From NCBI GenBank assembly GCA_016869025.1, contig VGFA01000010.1:1-64000 (forward strand): DNA of 64,000 nucleotides. The letters run 5' to 3'. Positions 35,849 through 44,380 of the stretch are shown piece after piece. Under the pieces are notes generated by a model that saw nothing but the letters and a program-made list of their open reading frames with translations, was not told the DNA's origin and did no database searches. The position numbers and the translations under genes are program-made. The DNA is from Armatimonadota bacterium. Its GTDB lineage: Bacteria; Sysuimicrobiota; Sysuimicrobiia; Sysuimicrobiales; Humicultoraceae. Position 1 is the stretch's first letter, and every line of letters begins with the position of its first letter.

Positions 35849-36802
35849 CTAGGCCCTTACCTCCTGCCGCTGGAACGCCACGTAGGCACCGGCGAACAGC
35901 AAGATGACCGTGGCGATCATGCCCGTGAACTGGGGCCAGACCAGCAGCAGACTCTGGGAGAGCGGCAGGAGCGTGCCCCGCACCGCGCCTTCGAGCTGCG
36001 TGATCAGGACAGGACCCAGCGCGCGCACGTCCGGGTTGAGCAGCGCCAGCACGGTCTCCGAGTAGAGCGTGTTGGGCGAGAGCCGCGACAGGAACAGGCG
36101 GAAGTTGGCCAAGGCCAGCTCGGTCTCCGGTCCACCGGTGGCCGTCGCGCTGATGATGTTGAAGAACAGGCCTGCCAGGATCTCCCAGAACACCGCGAAG
36201 AACAGCCAGACGGCGATCGTCGCCATGGCCGAGGTGGCCGGCTGGCGAAACACCACCGAGAACAGCATCGCCAGCGCCAGCCACACCCCGCCGTAGGCCA
36301 GGGTGGCGAGGATGAACGCGAGTCCACGCGCCACCTCGCGGCCCTCCGGCACCACGCCCAGCCGCAGGATGCCCAACCCGGTCACCAGCAGCCACAGCGC
36401 CAGCAGTGTGATGCCCAGGGTGAAGATGCCTGCCAGGAACTTGCCCAGCAGCACGGCGTCGCGGTAGATGGGCTGCGCCAGCACCCGGCTGAGGGTCCGG
36501 CGCATGTACTCGCCGTTGATCGCGTCGAACGCCAGGGCGATGGCCGTGAGAGGGATCAGGAAGCCCATGAACGCCACGAACGAGGGCAGTGGGTCCTGAG
36601 CAGAGGTAAGGATCTTCAGGTAGAGGAAGGGGTCCTCCCCGATGGTCTGACGCAGTGTCTGCGTGGCCGCGAACACCGTGCCGATCGCGGTCAGGAGGAT
36701 CAGGCCTTCCAGCAGCCGCATCCGGACGCTGGTCAGGTGGTCGGCCAGCTCTTTGAGTACAATGGCCCCCAGGCCGGTCCAGGGCGAGCCTCTACGCTTC
36801 AT
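35849..36802 (-). CDS. ABC-2 type exporter permease
   Basis: A 317-residue membrane protein with about six hydrophobic segments. It opens [20 protein letters not shown], as in ABC-2 permeases of the NosY/GldF-like group, with a large periplasmic loop after helix 1 (residues ~45-80). ATG 36802 follows AGGAGG and overlaps the end of the ATPase gene by 11 bases; the frame opens nine codons earlier. With the next two genes it forms a leftward operon encoding NEW3 protein, ATPase and permease. Confidence 0.87.
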   Translation of the reverse strand: MKRRGSPWTGLGAIVLKELADHLTSVRMRLLEGLILLTAIGTVFAATQTLRQTIGEDPFLYLKILTSAQDPLPSFVAFMGFLIPLTAIALAFDAINGEYMRRTLSRVLAQPIYRDAVLLGKFLAGIFTLGITLLALWLLVTGLGILRLGVVPEGREVARGLAFILATLAYGGVWLALAMLFSVVFRQPATSAMATIAVWLFFAVFWEILAGLFFNIISATATGGPETELALANFRLFLSRLSPNTLYSETVLALLNPDVRALGPVLITQLEGAVRGTLLPLSQSLLLVWPQFTGMIATVILLFAGAYVAFQRQEVRA

Positions 36803-37727
36803 GGCGGGCCTCCTGGAAGTAACGGGCATAGACGTCGTCCAGCGTGGCGCGTTCCAGGCTCAACCCGAGGAGTTGGCCGCCCCCGGCCACAACCCGGCGG
36901 GCCACCTCGGCGCGGCAGTCGTGCTGGGCTTCCACAAGGCAGGCGCCCGGGCGCTCCTGCGCAACGCGCACCACGCCGGGGATCCCGCCGAGCAGCCGCT
37001 CCAGGCCGTCGCCCGTGGCCTCCACGGCGATTCGAAACGCGCCGCCCAGCACCCGCTCGCTCAGCGCGTCCACGCTGCCCTCGAGGACCAGCCGTCCCTT
37101 GTGGAAGAGACCGACCCGATCGCAGACCGCCTGCACCTGTTGGAGCAGGTGTGAGGACAGGAGTACCGTGATGCCCCGCGCCTTCAACCCCCGGATCATT
37201 ACAAGGAACTCACCGGCGGCCTCGGGATCGAGGCCCATCGTGGGCTCGTCCAGGATCGCCACCTGAGGCCGTTTCATGAGCACCTCGGTCAGCCCCAGCC
37301 GCTGGCGCATGCCGCGCGAGTATGTCGCCACCGGCCGGTCCGCCACTTCCGAGAGCCCTGCGCCGGAGAGCGCCTCGTCAATTCGCGCCTCGGCCTCGGG
37401 CCGGGGGATCCCGTTGAGACGCGCGGTGTACCTGAGGTTATCGCGCGCGGTCAACTCGTCGTAGAATCCGACCGAGTCAGGCATGTAGCCGACCCGTCGC
37501 TTCACCTCCAGGGGATTGCGCAGGGGGTCTTCTCCCAGCACCCGGGCCGATCCGGAGGTCGGCTCTGTCAGGCCCAGCAGCATCAGGATGGTCGTTGTCT
37601 TGCCCGAGCCGTTCGGGCCCAGCAGGCCGAAGACCTCACCGGTCTGCAGGCGAAGGTTCAGCGACTCGACGGCCACGATCGGGCCGTAGCGCTTGGTCAA
37701 CCCCTGCGTCTCGATAACCGTGCTCAT
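36792..37727 (-). CDS. ABC exporter ATP-binding protein
   Basis: A 311-residue ATPase: Walker [12 protein letters not shown] near residue 40, Q-loop region [17 protein letters not shown], signature [13 protein letters not shown] near residue 135, Walker [14 protein letters not shown], and the C-terminal ~90-residue extension common in ABC-2 exporter ATPases (DrrA/NatA/CcmA-like). The start overlaps the NEW3 gene stop by four bases (ATGA). It pairs with the ABC-2 permease; the substrate is unknown. Confidence 0.93.
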   Translation of the reverse strand: MSTVIETQGLTKRYGPIVAVESLNLRLQTGEVFGLLGPNGSGKTTTILMLLGLTEPTSGSARVLGEDPLRNPLEVKRRVGYMPDSVGFYDELTARDNLRYTARLNGIPRPEAEARIDEALSGAGLSEVADRPVATYSRGMRQRLGLTEVLMKRPQVAILDEPTMGLDPEAAGEFLVMIRGLKARGITVLLSSHLLQQVQAVCDRVGLFHKGRLVLEGSVDALSERVLGGAFRIAVEATGDGLERLLGGIPGVVRVAQERPGACLVEAQHDCRAEVARRVVAGGGQLLGLSLERATLDDVYARYFQEARHEA

Positions 37728-38908
37728 CTCCGACCGTAGCGCGAAACCACCAGGCTGACGACGCCCAGGGCGACCGCGATGACGATGACGCCCACGATGC
37801 CCCACAGCGTCGAGGTGAACACCGTGACGCGAAAGTCGGCCGACGACGACGAGTCGCCGGCAGTGGCCCGCAGCGTCAGCATGTAGTCGCCTGCGATCGC
37901 CTTGGACGAAGGCCGTACGGTTGCCGTCACCTGCACTTCACCCTTGGGCGCGATCTCCTCGATCCGCGACGGATCGAACTTGACCGACCACCCGGTCGGC
38001 TCATAAGAGGAAACCTCGACCCCACGCGCAGGAGATGTGCCCCGGTTCTTGACGACCACCTTTATCGGGGTGTCCCGTCCGGCGTATGCCCGCCCGGACA
38101 GCCGTCCCTCGGGCGTAGTGATCGAGAGATCTGGACGGCCGGTAACCTCTATGGTGAGCTTGACCTCTGCCCTGGCCTCGCCGCTGATGGCCCGGATGCT
38201 CAGCGCGTGCGTCCCCGCAGAAACGTCCTGGGGAAGAGTTACCTCCGCGTCGAGGTCGCGCGACTCACCGGCCTTGACCGGAAGACTGGTCACCTGCTGG
38301 CTGCCGAAAGCAGGCGTGAACGCCACCTGGAAGCCCTTAGGCATCTGCGCCTCGAGACTGACCAGCATGTCCTTTTCGCTCTCGTTCTTTATCGTCAGCC
38401 GGTACCTGAAGCTGGACGTCCCCGGACCCCGGAGCACAGGGAGTTCGGCCTGGAGCTCGAGGCGGCCCGGCAGGACCTGGCCCAGCGTGAGGGCCAGCGG
38501 CAACTCCGCCGCAACCCCCTGCCCTTGCGCGGTCAGCAAGAACCTGTACGTTCCGGCCCTGGCGCCTGGTGGCGGGTCAAGCCGGACGCTCAGCGACGCC
38601 TCCTGGTCGGTTCCAACCGCCACCGCGGTCACGGTGCGGCCGGCGCCGAGGAAACTGACCTTCCAACCCGGCATGCCCTTGGTCACAGCCAGCGTTACGA
38701 CCTGCGGTGGCAGCCCGTAGTTCTTGACGGTGAGCGCGAGCGTGACCGGCTCGCCGGCCCGCACGGTCTGGCTGGGATATGGCGTCGAGAGCCCTAGCCC
38801 CCGGTATCCAGGGGTTGGTTCAGGGCTGGGACCGGCGACCGCGGCGCCCGGGGCGCACAGGGACAGCGCGAGCCCCGCGGTCAGGATCAGGATCAACATG
38901 CGTGGCAT
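37724..38908 (-). CDS. Exported NEW3-domain protein with C-terminal anchor
   Basis: A 394-residue protein with a signal peptide (residues 1-25) and at least three repeated Ig-like NEW3 (NPCBM-associated) domains, visible as repeats of [35 protein letters not shown] and [21 protein letters not shown]-terminal hydrophobic helix ([20 protein letters not shown]) ends in VVSRYGRR, so the domains lie outside the inner membrane. NEW3 proteins often accompany ABC-2 exporters, probably binding surface polymers or organising the transporter. ATG 38908 is preceded by GGAGGTG. Confidence 0.85.
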   Translation of the reverse strand: MPRMLILILTAGLALSLCAPGAAVAGPSPEPTPGYRGLGLSTPYPSQTVRAGEPVTLALTVKNYGLPPQVVTLAVTKGMPGWKVSFLGAGRTVTAVAVGTDQEASLSVRLDPPPGARAGTYRFLLTAQGQGVAAELPLALTLGQVLPGRLELQAELPVLRGPGTSSFRYRLTIKNESEKDMLVSLEAQMPKGFQVAFTPAFGSQQVTSLPVKAGESRDLDAEVTLPQDVSAGTHALSIRAISGEARAEVKLTIEVTGRPDLSITTPEGRLSGRAYAGRDTPIKVVVKNRGTSPARGVEVSSYEPTGWSVKFDPSRIEEIAPKGEVQVTATVRPSSKAIAGDYMLTLRATAGDSSSSADFRVTVFTSTLWGIVGVIVIAVALGVVSLVVSRYGRR

Positions 38909-38974
38909 CTACACACCTCCGTGGATCTCGAACGTCGCGGGCCAGTGGCCCGCCGGAGCAGTATCCGGTTGTGT

Positions 38975-39003
38975 ATTTTCCGGTTTCTTCCGGCTTATTG
39001 CAA
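38975..39003 (-). promoter_or_regulatory. Promoter of the NEW3-ABC operon
   Basis: Minus strand TTGCAA (39003-38998), 17 bases, GAAAAT (38980-38975). Transcription would begin near 38968, about 60 bases before the NEW3 gene. The -10 is a 4/6 match, so this is moderate evidence. Confidence 0.45.
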
Positions 39004-39077
39004 GGGGGGAGATGCCACCGACCCGCGCGGATGTCGTGGTCCGCATCCTGCGGGTTCGCTGATCCGCTCGAAACCCC

Positions 39078-39130
39078 GGAGGGGACGGCCATCTCGAAGA
39101 CGCCGCGGCAGCGCCCCTGCCGTCCCCTCC
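39078..39130. repeat. Perfect 11-base inverted repeat
   Basis: GGAGGGGACGG (39078-39088) and CCGTCCCCTCC (39120-39130) are perfect inverses separated by 31 bases, in the 269-base gap between the DtxR-like gene end and the NEW3 promoter. It may act as a Rho-type terminator or processing hairpin for the DtxR-like transcript. The rest of the gap holds no gene. Confidence 0.6.
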
Positions 39131-39177
39131 GCCCGGACCGCCCGGCTATCGTGGCGGGCGGCTCTCTCCCTGCTCTC

Positions 39178-39873
39178 TCACGTCCGTGGCGCCTGGGGTT
39201 CGTTACGCTCCCGGCGTACGAAGAGCCGCCTGGCCATCTCCAGGCCCAGGGCCCGGACCTGGCTCCCGACCTGCAGGGTGATCGGTCCGCCCAGCGCGGT
39301 CGTCTCCCTTACCACAAGGGTCGTGCCCGGAACCAGACCCAGGTCCACCAGGTGGGTCACGAACGGCTCATCCTCCTCCGGGATACAGACCAGCACGGCG
39401 TGATCCCCCACATCCAGCTGGGCAACGGTGACCAGGGACTGGACCGGCGGCGCGCTGTCGCCCGGGATCGGCAGGCCATGCGGGCAGATGGCAGGATTGC
39501 CTAGCACGACTGCCATGCGCGCTTCGACCTCCGGGCTGATCACGTGCTCGAGCTTGCACGCCTCGGCGTAGACCCGGGGCAGTTCTATCTTCAAGACGTC
39601 CGAGAGCAGGCGCTCGGCAAGACGCAGCCGCCGTACCACCCGGGTGGCGGTCTGCATCCCCTTCCTGGTCAGGATGTGCCCCTCCCCTGTTACGGAGTGC
39701 AGGAGCCCCTGTGCCTCCAGCCGCTTCAGCATCTCGTAGGATGCCGGCGGAGAAACGGCCATGTACTCGGCCACCTTCGAGATCGTGACCGGTGGCGCGG
39801 TCTGCGCCAGGGTGTAGACCGCCTTGAGGTACATCTCGGTCCGCTCGGTCTTGGAGATGTCGTGGACGGTCAT
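39178..39873 (-). CDS. DtxR/MntR-family metal-dependent regulator
   Basis: A 231-residue repressor with an N-terminal winged helix (ISKVAEYMAVSPPASYEMLKR as two pieces around residues 30-55), the dimerisation/metal domain containing RLRLAERLLSDVL, YAEACKLEHVISPEVE and CPHGLPIPG, and a C-terminal FeoA/SH3-like domain (residues ~150-225). The conserved metal-site residues of MntR/DtxR (Glu, His, Cys/Met region) are present. It should sense Mn or Fe. ATG 39873 follows GGGAGA. It is divergent from lipB with 130 bases between them; no metal transporter is in the window. Confidence 0.9.
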   Translation of the reverse strand: MTVHDISKTERTEMYLKAVYTLAQTAPPVTISKVAEYMAVSPPASYEMLKRLEAQGLLHSVTGEGHILTRKGMQTATRVVRRLRLAERLLSDVLKIELPRVYAEACKLEHVISPEVEARMAVVLGNPAICPHGLPIPGDSAPPVQSLVTVAQLDVGDHAVLVCIPEEDEPFVTHLVDLGLVPGTTLVVRETTALGGPITLQVGSQVRALGLEMARRLFVRRERNEPQAPRT

Positions 39874-39965
39874 CGGCAGATCTCCCTGCTGCGACCCTGA
39901 TAAGGTACTTTGCGCGTCCAGCCGGCCAAATCCCTGCATGCCCTCCACGCCGGGAAGGCCATCCC

Positions 39966-39994
39966 TTGTTGCACCGCCGCGGCTCTGGTACGCT
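39966..39994 (+). promoter_or_regulatory. Promoter of lipB
   Basis: TTGTTG (39966-39971), 17 bases, TACGCT (39989-39994), with TGG as an extended -10. The -10 ends ten bases before the lipB ATG, leaving at most a few bases of leader. Confidence 0.45.
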
Positions 39995-40003
39995 TCGCGT
40001 ATC

Positions 40004-40699
40004 ATGAAGGCGGCGCGCGGCTGGCTGCTCGACCTGGGCGGAAACCAGGTGCCCTTCGCCGAGGCCTGGGCGCTGCAGAAGTACCTGGTGGCCGCGCGCC
40101 AGCACGGCGAGATCCCGGACGTGCTGGTGCTGCTGGAGCATCCGCCGGTGGTGACGCTCGGCCGCAGCGGAAAGGCGGAGCACCTCCGCGCTACACGCGA
40201 GGAAATGCTGTCGGCCGGCATCGAGCTGTTCAGGATAGAGCGCGGCGGCAGCGCTACCTACCACGGCCCAGGGCAGCTCGTCGGCTACCCGATCGTGGAC
40301 CTGCGGCTGGTGAACGAGGATATCGTGCGCTACGTCAGGGCGCTGGAGGCGACGATCATTGACACGCTGGGGGCATTCGGGATAGCGGCGGGCCGCGAAC
40401 CAGGCCTTCCCGGGGTCTGGGTTGCCGGCGCCAAGATATGCGCGCTGGGGGTGGCTGTTCAGCGCCGGGTGACCATGCACGGCTTCGCCCTCAACGTCAC
40501 CACCGGGCTCGGCGGGTTCTCGCTGATCAACGCCTGCGGGCTGGACCGCCCGGTGACCTCGATGAGCGCGGTCCTGGGGCGCCCGGTGGATATCGCCGGA
40601 GTGCGCCGGGTCTATTCCGAGCAGTTCAGCCGGGCGTTTGGCATAGACCTTGTCCAGGTCACGGCCGCAGACCTGGAACAGGCCCGCGCGCTGGTGTAG
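40004..40699 (+). CDS. lipB: Octanoyltransferase LipB
   Basis: A 231-residue enzyme that moves octanoyl from acyl carrier protein to lipoyl-domain lysines, the first step of lipoate synthesis. The family motifs are present: LEHPPVVTLGRSG, ERGGSATYHGPGQLVGYPI, the catalytic Lys in WVAGAKICALGV, HGFALNV, and the catalytic Cys in LINACGLDRPVTSM. Length is normal. LipA is not in the window. The start is a near-leaderless ATG behind a -35/-10 pair. Confidence 0.95.
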   Translation: MKAARGWLLDLGGNQVPFAEAWALQKYLVAARQHGEIPDVLVLLEHPPVVTLGRSGKAEHLRATREEMLSAGIELFRIERGGSATYHGPGQLVGYPIVDLRLVNEDIVRYVRALEATIIDTLGAFGIAAGREPGLPGVWVAGAKICALGVAVQRRVTMHGFALNVTTGLGGFSLINACGLDRPVTSMSAVLGRPVDIAGVRRVYSEQFSRAFGIDLVQVTAADLEQARALV

Positions 40700-40708
40700 G
40701 ATCGTACC

Positions 40709-41557
40709 ATGTCAAATGCCTCCCGGCCGTCCCTGGCCTCACAGGGTCCCTCGTTGCCCGACCTGCACATCGTTCCCTCGGCGTCGCTGCTGCTGCACGA
40801 GGAGTGCGACCCCGGCCGCGTGGAGCGGCTGGCGCGCGTGCTCATCGCCGACGGCGTGCTGCGCAACCCCCCGATTGTCGCGCAACTGGACGGCGGCGCC
40901 TACGTCGTTCTTGACGGGGCCAACCGCGTAACCGCGCTCCAGCAGGCCGGGTTCCCGGATCAGCTCGTCCAGGTAGTGGACTACGCCGATCCCAACGTTG
41001 TGCTCGAGGTCTGGTCGCACCTGCTTCAGGACGACGGCGTGTTGATCAGGGGTGAAGGATCGCCCTCCCTTGCATGGCGGCCGATGCAGGAAGAGGCGAT
41101 GCGTGCCGGGCTCGAGCACGGAGATCTGGCCTGCGGGGTCCTGGGTGCGGACCGTGCCTTCGGTCTTCCCTCGGGCGGCGAGTTGGCCGACCGGATCAGG
41201 GCGCTGGCCGGGGTGGTGGCTCGCTACAAGGGGCGCGTGCCGATCTTCCGCGTCCAGGGCTCGGACCTGGGCGACCTCGCCCGCGAGTACGGCCGGGCAG
41301 CGGCGCTGGTGCTCTTCCCGCGCTTCACCAAGCAGGACATCGGCGCGATCGCCCGCCTCCCGGTGAAGCTTCCCACCGGCATCAGCCGCCACGTGGTGCC
41401 GCAGCGCGCGCTGCGGGTGAACCTCGACCTGGCGCTGCTGCGCGCGGAGCAGCCCGCGGCTGAAAAGCAGGCGCTGCTCGACGCGCTTGTCCACGCGCGG
41501 CTCCTGGAGCACCGCGTGCGCCACTACCCCGAGCCCACGGTCCTCTACGACGAGTGA
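40709..41557 (+). CDS. ParB/Srx-fold protein, possible SerK/SbnI-like kinase
   Basis: A 282-residue cytoplasmic protein. Residues ~18-95 have the ParB N-terminal (sulfiredoxin-like) fold: LHEECDPGRVERLARVLIAD, then NPPIVAQ and YVVLDGANRVTALQQAGF. There is no HTH of plasmid-partition ParB, so chromosome segregation is unlikely. ParB-fold proteins with this layout include free-serine kinases (SerK, SbnI); the DGxxR loop here (residues 69-73) could serve the same role. It starts 9 bases after lipB and overlaps the JAMM gene (GTGA). The kinase assignment is an inference from fold and neighbours. Confidence 0.65.
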   Translation: MSNASRPSLASQGPSLPDLHIVPSASLLLHEECDPGRVERLARVLIADGVLRNPPIVAQLDGGAYVVLDGANRVTALQQAGFPDQLVQVVDYADPNVVLEVWSHLLQDDGVLIRGEGSPSLAWRPMQEEAMRAGLEHGDLACGVLGADRAFGLPSGGELADRIRALAGVVARYKGRVPIFRVQGSDLGDLAREYGRAAALVLFPRFTKQDIGAIARLPVKLPTGISRHVVPQRALRVNLDLALLRAEQPAAEKQALLDALVHARLLEHRVRHYPEPTVLYDE

Positions 41558-42006
41558 CCGCGCCGGCAGGGATGGCCACGAACGGTCCGATGGCTCTTGA
41601 GATCGGCTTGGCGCAGGCGGTGGCCATCGTGTACCACGCGCGCCAACAGTACCCCAACGAGTGCTGCGGTCTGGTCGCAGGCCGGGGCAGCCGCGTCGAG
41701 CGCGTCTTCTTGGGGACGAACGTGGAGCGCAGCCCGTTCACCTACCGCTTTGATCCCCAAGAGCAATTCCGGTTCTTCAGGGAGATGGACGTGCTGGGGT
41801 TGGAATTGCTGGGAATCTACCATTCGCACCCGCGGTCGCCGGCCTACCCTTCCCAGACCGACATCGCGCAGGCATTCTACCCCGAGGCGGCGTATCTCAT
41901 AGTGTCGCTCCCCTCGGCGGACGCGCCGGCGGCCGAAGTCGAGGTGTGCGCGTTCAGGATACAGGGTGGCGTCATTGCCGAAGAGGAACTGACGGTGGCG
42001 TTGTGA
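41554..42006 (+). CDS. JAMM/MPN+ metallopeptidase (M67)
   Basis: A 150-residue zinc isopeptidase-fold protein. The JAMM motif is complete: Glu36 (PNECCGLVAG), His90 and His92, Ser100 and Asp103 in YHSHPRSPAYPSQTDI. Bacterial M67 enzymes of this size (Mec+) release cysteine from the CysO carrier or act on other ubiquitin-like sulfur carriers such as ThiS and MoaD. The GTG start overlaps the ParB-like gene; ATG 41590 is a possible internal start. No CysO or CysM gene is in the window. Confidence 0.9.
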   Translation: MTAPAGMATNGPMALEIGLAQAVAIVYHARQQYPNECCGLVAGRGSRVERVFLGTNVERSPFTYRFDPQEQFRFFREMDVLGLELLGIYHSHPRSPAYPSQTDIAQAFYPEAAYLIVSLPSADAPAAEVEVCAFRIQGGVIAEEELTVAL

Positions 42007-42434
42007 AGGTTTCCGCGCGGGCCGAGTACGGCATCCGGGCCCTGATTGAGTTGGCCGCCCATTACGGCCGCGGTCCGATTCACAGCCAGGACATCGCCAC
42101 GCGGCAGAGACTGCCGGAGCCGTATCTCCACCAACTGATGACGGCCCTGCGCGGGGCAGGGCTGGTTGTAAGCAAGCGGGGGCCCTCGGGAGGTCACGCG
42201 CTCTCGCGCCCGCCGGAGCAGATAACTCTGCGCGAGGTGTTCGCGGTCCTGGAAGGAACCACCGCCCCCTGGTGGTGCGTGGAGGAAGATGCCCCTGGTT
42301 GCGAGTATGCTTCTGATTGCGTCCTGCAGCCAGTCTGGCGCGCGGTTCGGGGCGCCGCGGAGAGCGTGTTGGACCGGTTGACACTGGCGGACCTGCGGGC
42401 GGACGGTCTGCGCCAGCCCGTAGCGCGGAAGTAG
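42003..42434 (+). CDS. Rrf2-family regulator with Fe-S type cysteine triad
   Basis: A 143-residue winged-helix regulator: KVSARAEYGIRALIELAAHY at the N terminus and RGPSGGHALSRPPEQITL in the wing are family hallmarks. Cys92, Cys100 and Cys106 form C-x7-C-x5-C, close to the C-x5-C-x5-C that holds the [2Fe-2S] cluster in IscR. It may sense Fe-S status, NO or cysteine supply (compare CymR, which lacks the triad). The GTG start overlaps the JAMM gene stop, so it is the third gene of a coupled operon. Confidence 0.9.
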   Translation: MKVSARAEYGIRALIELAAHYGRGPIHSQDIATRQRLPEPYLHQLMTALRGAGLVVSKRGPSGGHALSRPPEQITLREVFAVLEGTTAPWWCVEEDAPGCEYASDCVLQPVWRAVRGAAESVLDRLTLADLRADGLRQPVARK

Positions 42435-42491
42435 CCGGGTCATCGGGCAGGGAATGTTCGACCACGCCCCTCCGTTAGCCGGAGGGAGCCA

Positions 42492-43133
42492 ATGGGTGCC
42501 GTGCTTGTGACTCCTGATCCTCCCTATGTGGCGGTGTCGGATGAGGACCGCGCGCGGTTCGAGGCGCTCGTCGGCGGGCATCTCGACGGCCTGTACAGCT
42601 CCGCGCTGAGGCTGACGCGCAACCGCACCGCCGCCGAGGACCTGGTCCAGGACACCTTCCTGAAGGCCTGGCGCTCGTTCCGGACTTTCCAGGCCGGCAC
42701 CAACGCCCGCGCCTGGCTCTACAAGATCCTGATGAACGCGTACATAGACGGCTACCGCCGGTCCTCGCGCCTTCCCGAGGAGGTGGACCAGGAGGACATC
42801 GGCGACTTCTACCTGTACGCCAAGGCCCAGGAGAGCGAGGAGTACCGCAAGGCGGGCGATCCCGAGGAGATCCTGCTCTCACACGTGATGGACGCCGACG
42901 TGAAGGAAGCCCTGGAGCAGGTTCCTGAGCCGTTTCGGGCCGCGGTTATCCTGGCCGACCTGGAGGAGTTCTCGTACAAGGAGATCGCTGAGATACTGGG
43001 CATACCGGTGGGTACGGTGATGTCGCGGTTGTACAGGGGACGCCGCCACCTGCAGCGGTTGCTGTGGGACTACGCGCGTAGGGCCGGATATGCGCGCGAC
43101 GAGATCGGCTCGCAATCCGTGGTGCCGCCATGA
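42492..43133 (+). CDS. ECF sigma factor (SigH/SigR-like)
   Basis: A 213-residue extracytoplasmic-function-type sigma factor. Region 2 contains LRLTRNRTAAEDLVQDTFLK and ARAWLYKILMNAYID; region 4 contains LADLEEFSYKEIAEILGIPV and GTVMSRLYRGRRHLQRLL. The zinc-type anti-sigma gene overlapping its stop (ATGA) suggests a redox-responsive pair like SigR/RsrA. ATG 42492 follows GGAGGGAG. Confidence 0.92.
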   Translation: MGAVLVTPDPPYVAVSDEDRARFEALVGGHLDGLYSSALRLTRNRTAAEDLVQDTFLKAWRSFRTFQAGTNARAWLYKILMNAYIDGYRRSSRLPEEVDQEDIGDFYLYAKAQESEEYRKAGDPEEILLSHVMDADVKEALEQVPEPFRAAVILADLEEFSYKEIAEILGIPVGTVMSRLYRGRRHLQRLLWDYARRAGYARDEIGSQSVVPP

Positions 43134-43366
43134 GCGAAGTAGACTGCAACGTGGTCCTTGAGCGCCTCTGGGCCTTCCTGGACGGCGAGACCGATGAGGC
43201 GTCTTGTCGCGAGCTGGAGGCCCACATCGAGGCCTGCCTGCACTGCCGCAACCACGCCGATTTCGAGCGGCGGCTGCGGGCGGTGATCCAGGCGAAGTGC
43301 CGTGACGAGCGGGCCCCGCTTGCGCTGCGCGCCGCGCTCGACCGCCTCTTGAGCGGTTCCCAGTAG
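43130..43366 (+). CDS. Zinc-binding anti-sigma factor (RsrA-like)
   Basis: A 78-residue protein with the zf-HC2 motif His32-x3-Cys36-x2-Cys39 ([11 protein letters not shown]), plus Cys6 and Cys26 that could join a redox switch. It should hold the preceding sigma factor inactive until thiol oxidation ejects zinc. There is no membrane segment, as in RsrA. Its start overlaps the sigma gene stop by four bases. Confidence 0.88.
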   Translation: MSEVDCNVVLERLWAFLDGETDEASCRELEAHIEACLHCRNHADFERRLRAVIQAKCRDERAPLALRAALDRLLSGSQ

Positions 43367-43439
43367 GCGTACCTGCCAGGGGATCGCCCCAGGTTTCTCG
43401 AACACCCTGACAGACGATCCCCACATTCAGGAGGGTTCC

Positions 43440-43820
43440 ATGCCCAAGGAAGTCATCCGCAGCGACGGCGCACCGATGCCCATCGGCCCGTACTCGCAGG
43501 CCATCCGTGTTTCAGGAATGCTCTACCTTTCGGGCCAGATCGCGCTCGATCCCGGGACAGGGCAGTTCCTAGGAGGCGACATCAAGACCCAGACCCGCAG
43601 GGTGCTCCAGAACCTCGCGGCGGTCCTGGAGGCGGCCGGGTCGTCTCCCGACCGCGTTGTCAAGACCACGGTCTTTCTCAAGGACATGAACGATTTCGGG
43701 CCCATGAACGAGGAGTACGCCAGCTTCTTCCGGGAGTTGCCCCCGGCCCGCTCGACGGTGGCGGTGGCCAAGCTGCCGCGGGACGCGCTGGTGGAGATCG
43801 AGGCGATCGCGCTGGCGTAG
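43440..43820 (+). CDS. ridA: RidA family enamine/imine deaminase
   Basis: A 126-residue RidA protein that hydrolyses reactive 2-aminoacrylate and other enamines formed by PLP enzymes. The motifs [20 protein letters not shown], the substrate-binding Arg in [20 protein letters not shown] and the closing EIEAIAL are intact. GGAGGGTTCC precedes ATG 43440. It is an independent gene between the sigma pair and tRNA-Gln. Confidence 0.95.
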   Translation: MPKEVIRSDGAPMPIGPYSQAIRVSGMLYLSGQIALDPGTGQFLGGDIKTQTRRVLQNLAAVLEAAGSSPDRVVKTTVFLKDMNDFGPMNEEYASFFRELPPARSTVAVAKLPRDALVEIEAIALA

Positions 43821-43870
43821 GCGCGGCGGGCAGGGTTTTCGGGTAAGATTGCCTTGTGAGGCTTCTGCGC

Positions 43871-43944
43871 TGGGGGGTCGGCTAACGGCAAGCCGGCGGT
43901 CTTTGGAACCGCAAATTCAGGTTCGATTCCTGGCCCCCCAGCCA
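43871..43944 (+). tRNA. tRNA-Gln (TTG)
   Basis: A 74-base cloverleaf with encoded CCA. TGGGGGG (43871-43877) pairs with CCCCCCA (43934-43940); the discriminator is G. The anticodon stem GCGGT/ACCGC surrounds CTTTGGA, giving anticodon TTG. A possible -10, TAAGAT, is at 43844-43849. Confidence 0.95.
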
Positions 43945-44010
43945 GCGTTCCAATAGGTCATCTGTCTCGCGTCGGCGAGGAAGCGAACAACGATCGATCA
44001 GCTCGCAACT

Positions 44011-44238
44011 ATGGTGGCGAACGGGATTCACGCCCTCCAGGAAGAGATGCGCGAGGGCTTTCGAGTGGCGCGAGAGCACCTCGGCGAGCATGGCCATCGG
44101 CTTAATAGCATTGAGACCGAACTCAAAGATCATGGCGTTCGTCTCGACCGAATCGAGCGAAAGCTCGACAATACGATTGGGCGAGTAGACGACTACGGCG
44201 TCCGGCTTGAGTGGCTGGAGAGGTCAAGGAAGTCCTGA
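44011..44238 (+). CDS. Small coiled-coil protein next to tRNA-Gln
   Basis: A 75-residue protein that is almost entirely heptad-like helix (HGHRLNSIETELKDHGVRLD and RIERKLDNTIGRVDDYGVRL). Small proteins of this pattern are common and of unknown function. In-frame sequence upstream of ATG 44011 (KRTTIDQLAT) resembles the usual N terminus of such proteins but has no start codon before a stop at 43954-43956, so the gene may be a truncated remnant beside the tRNA. No clear ribosome site is seen. Confidence 0.5.
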   Translation: MVANGIHALQEEMREGFRVAREHLGEHGHRLNSIETELKDHGVRLDRIERKLDNTIGRVDDYGVRLEWLERSRKS

Positions 44239-44380
44239 TCGTTTCGATAGGCAAAGGTCCCGCAAGAAGGCTGTTCGAAGGTCGTCCATGATCTCCAGCC
44301 AGAGGCATCCCCGGAGCAGAGGAATCCTCCCCACGGCCAAGAATCCCCAAGCAGACAGCCCGCTGCGGTGGAGTGCCGGT

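Noticed and set aside
35807-37171. Plus-strand frame of 454 codons rich in Gln, His and Arg
   Set aside because: Antisense to the ABC-2 permease and ATPase, both with clear motifs.
40709-41557. ParB-like gene as a chromosome or plasmid partition protein
   Set aside because: No ParA, no parS-like repeats and no HTH domain; neighbours are metabolic.
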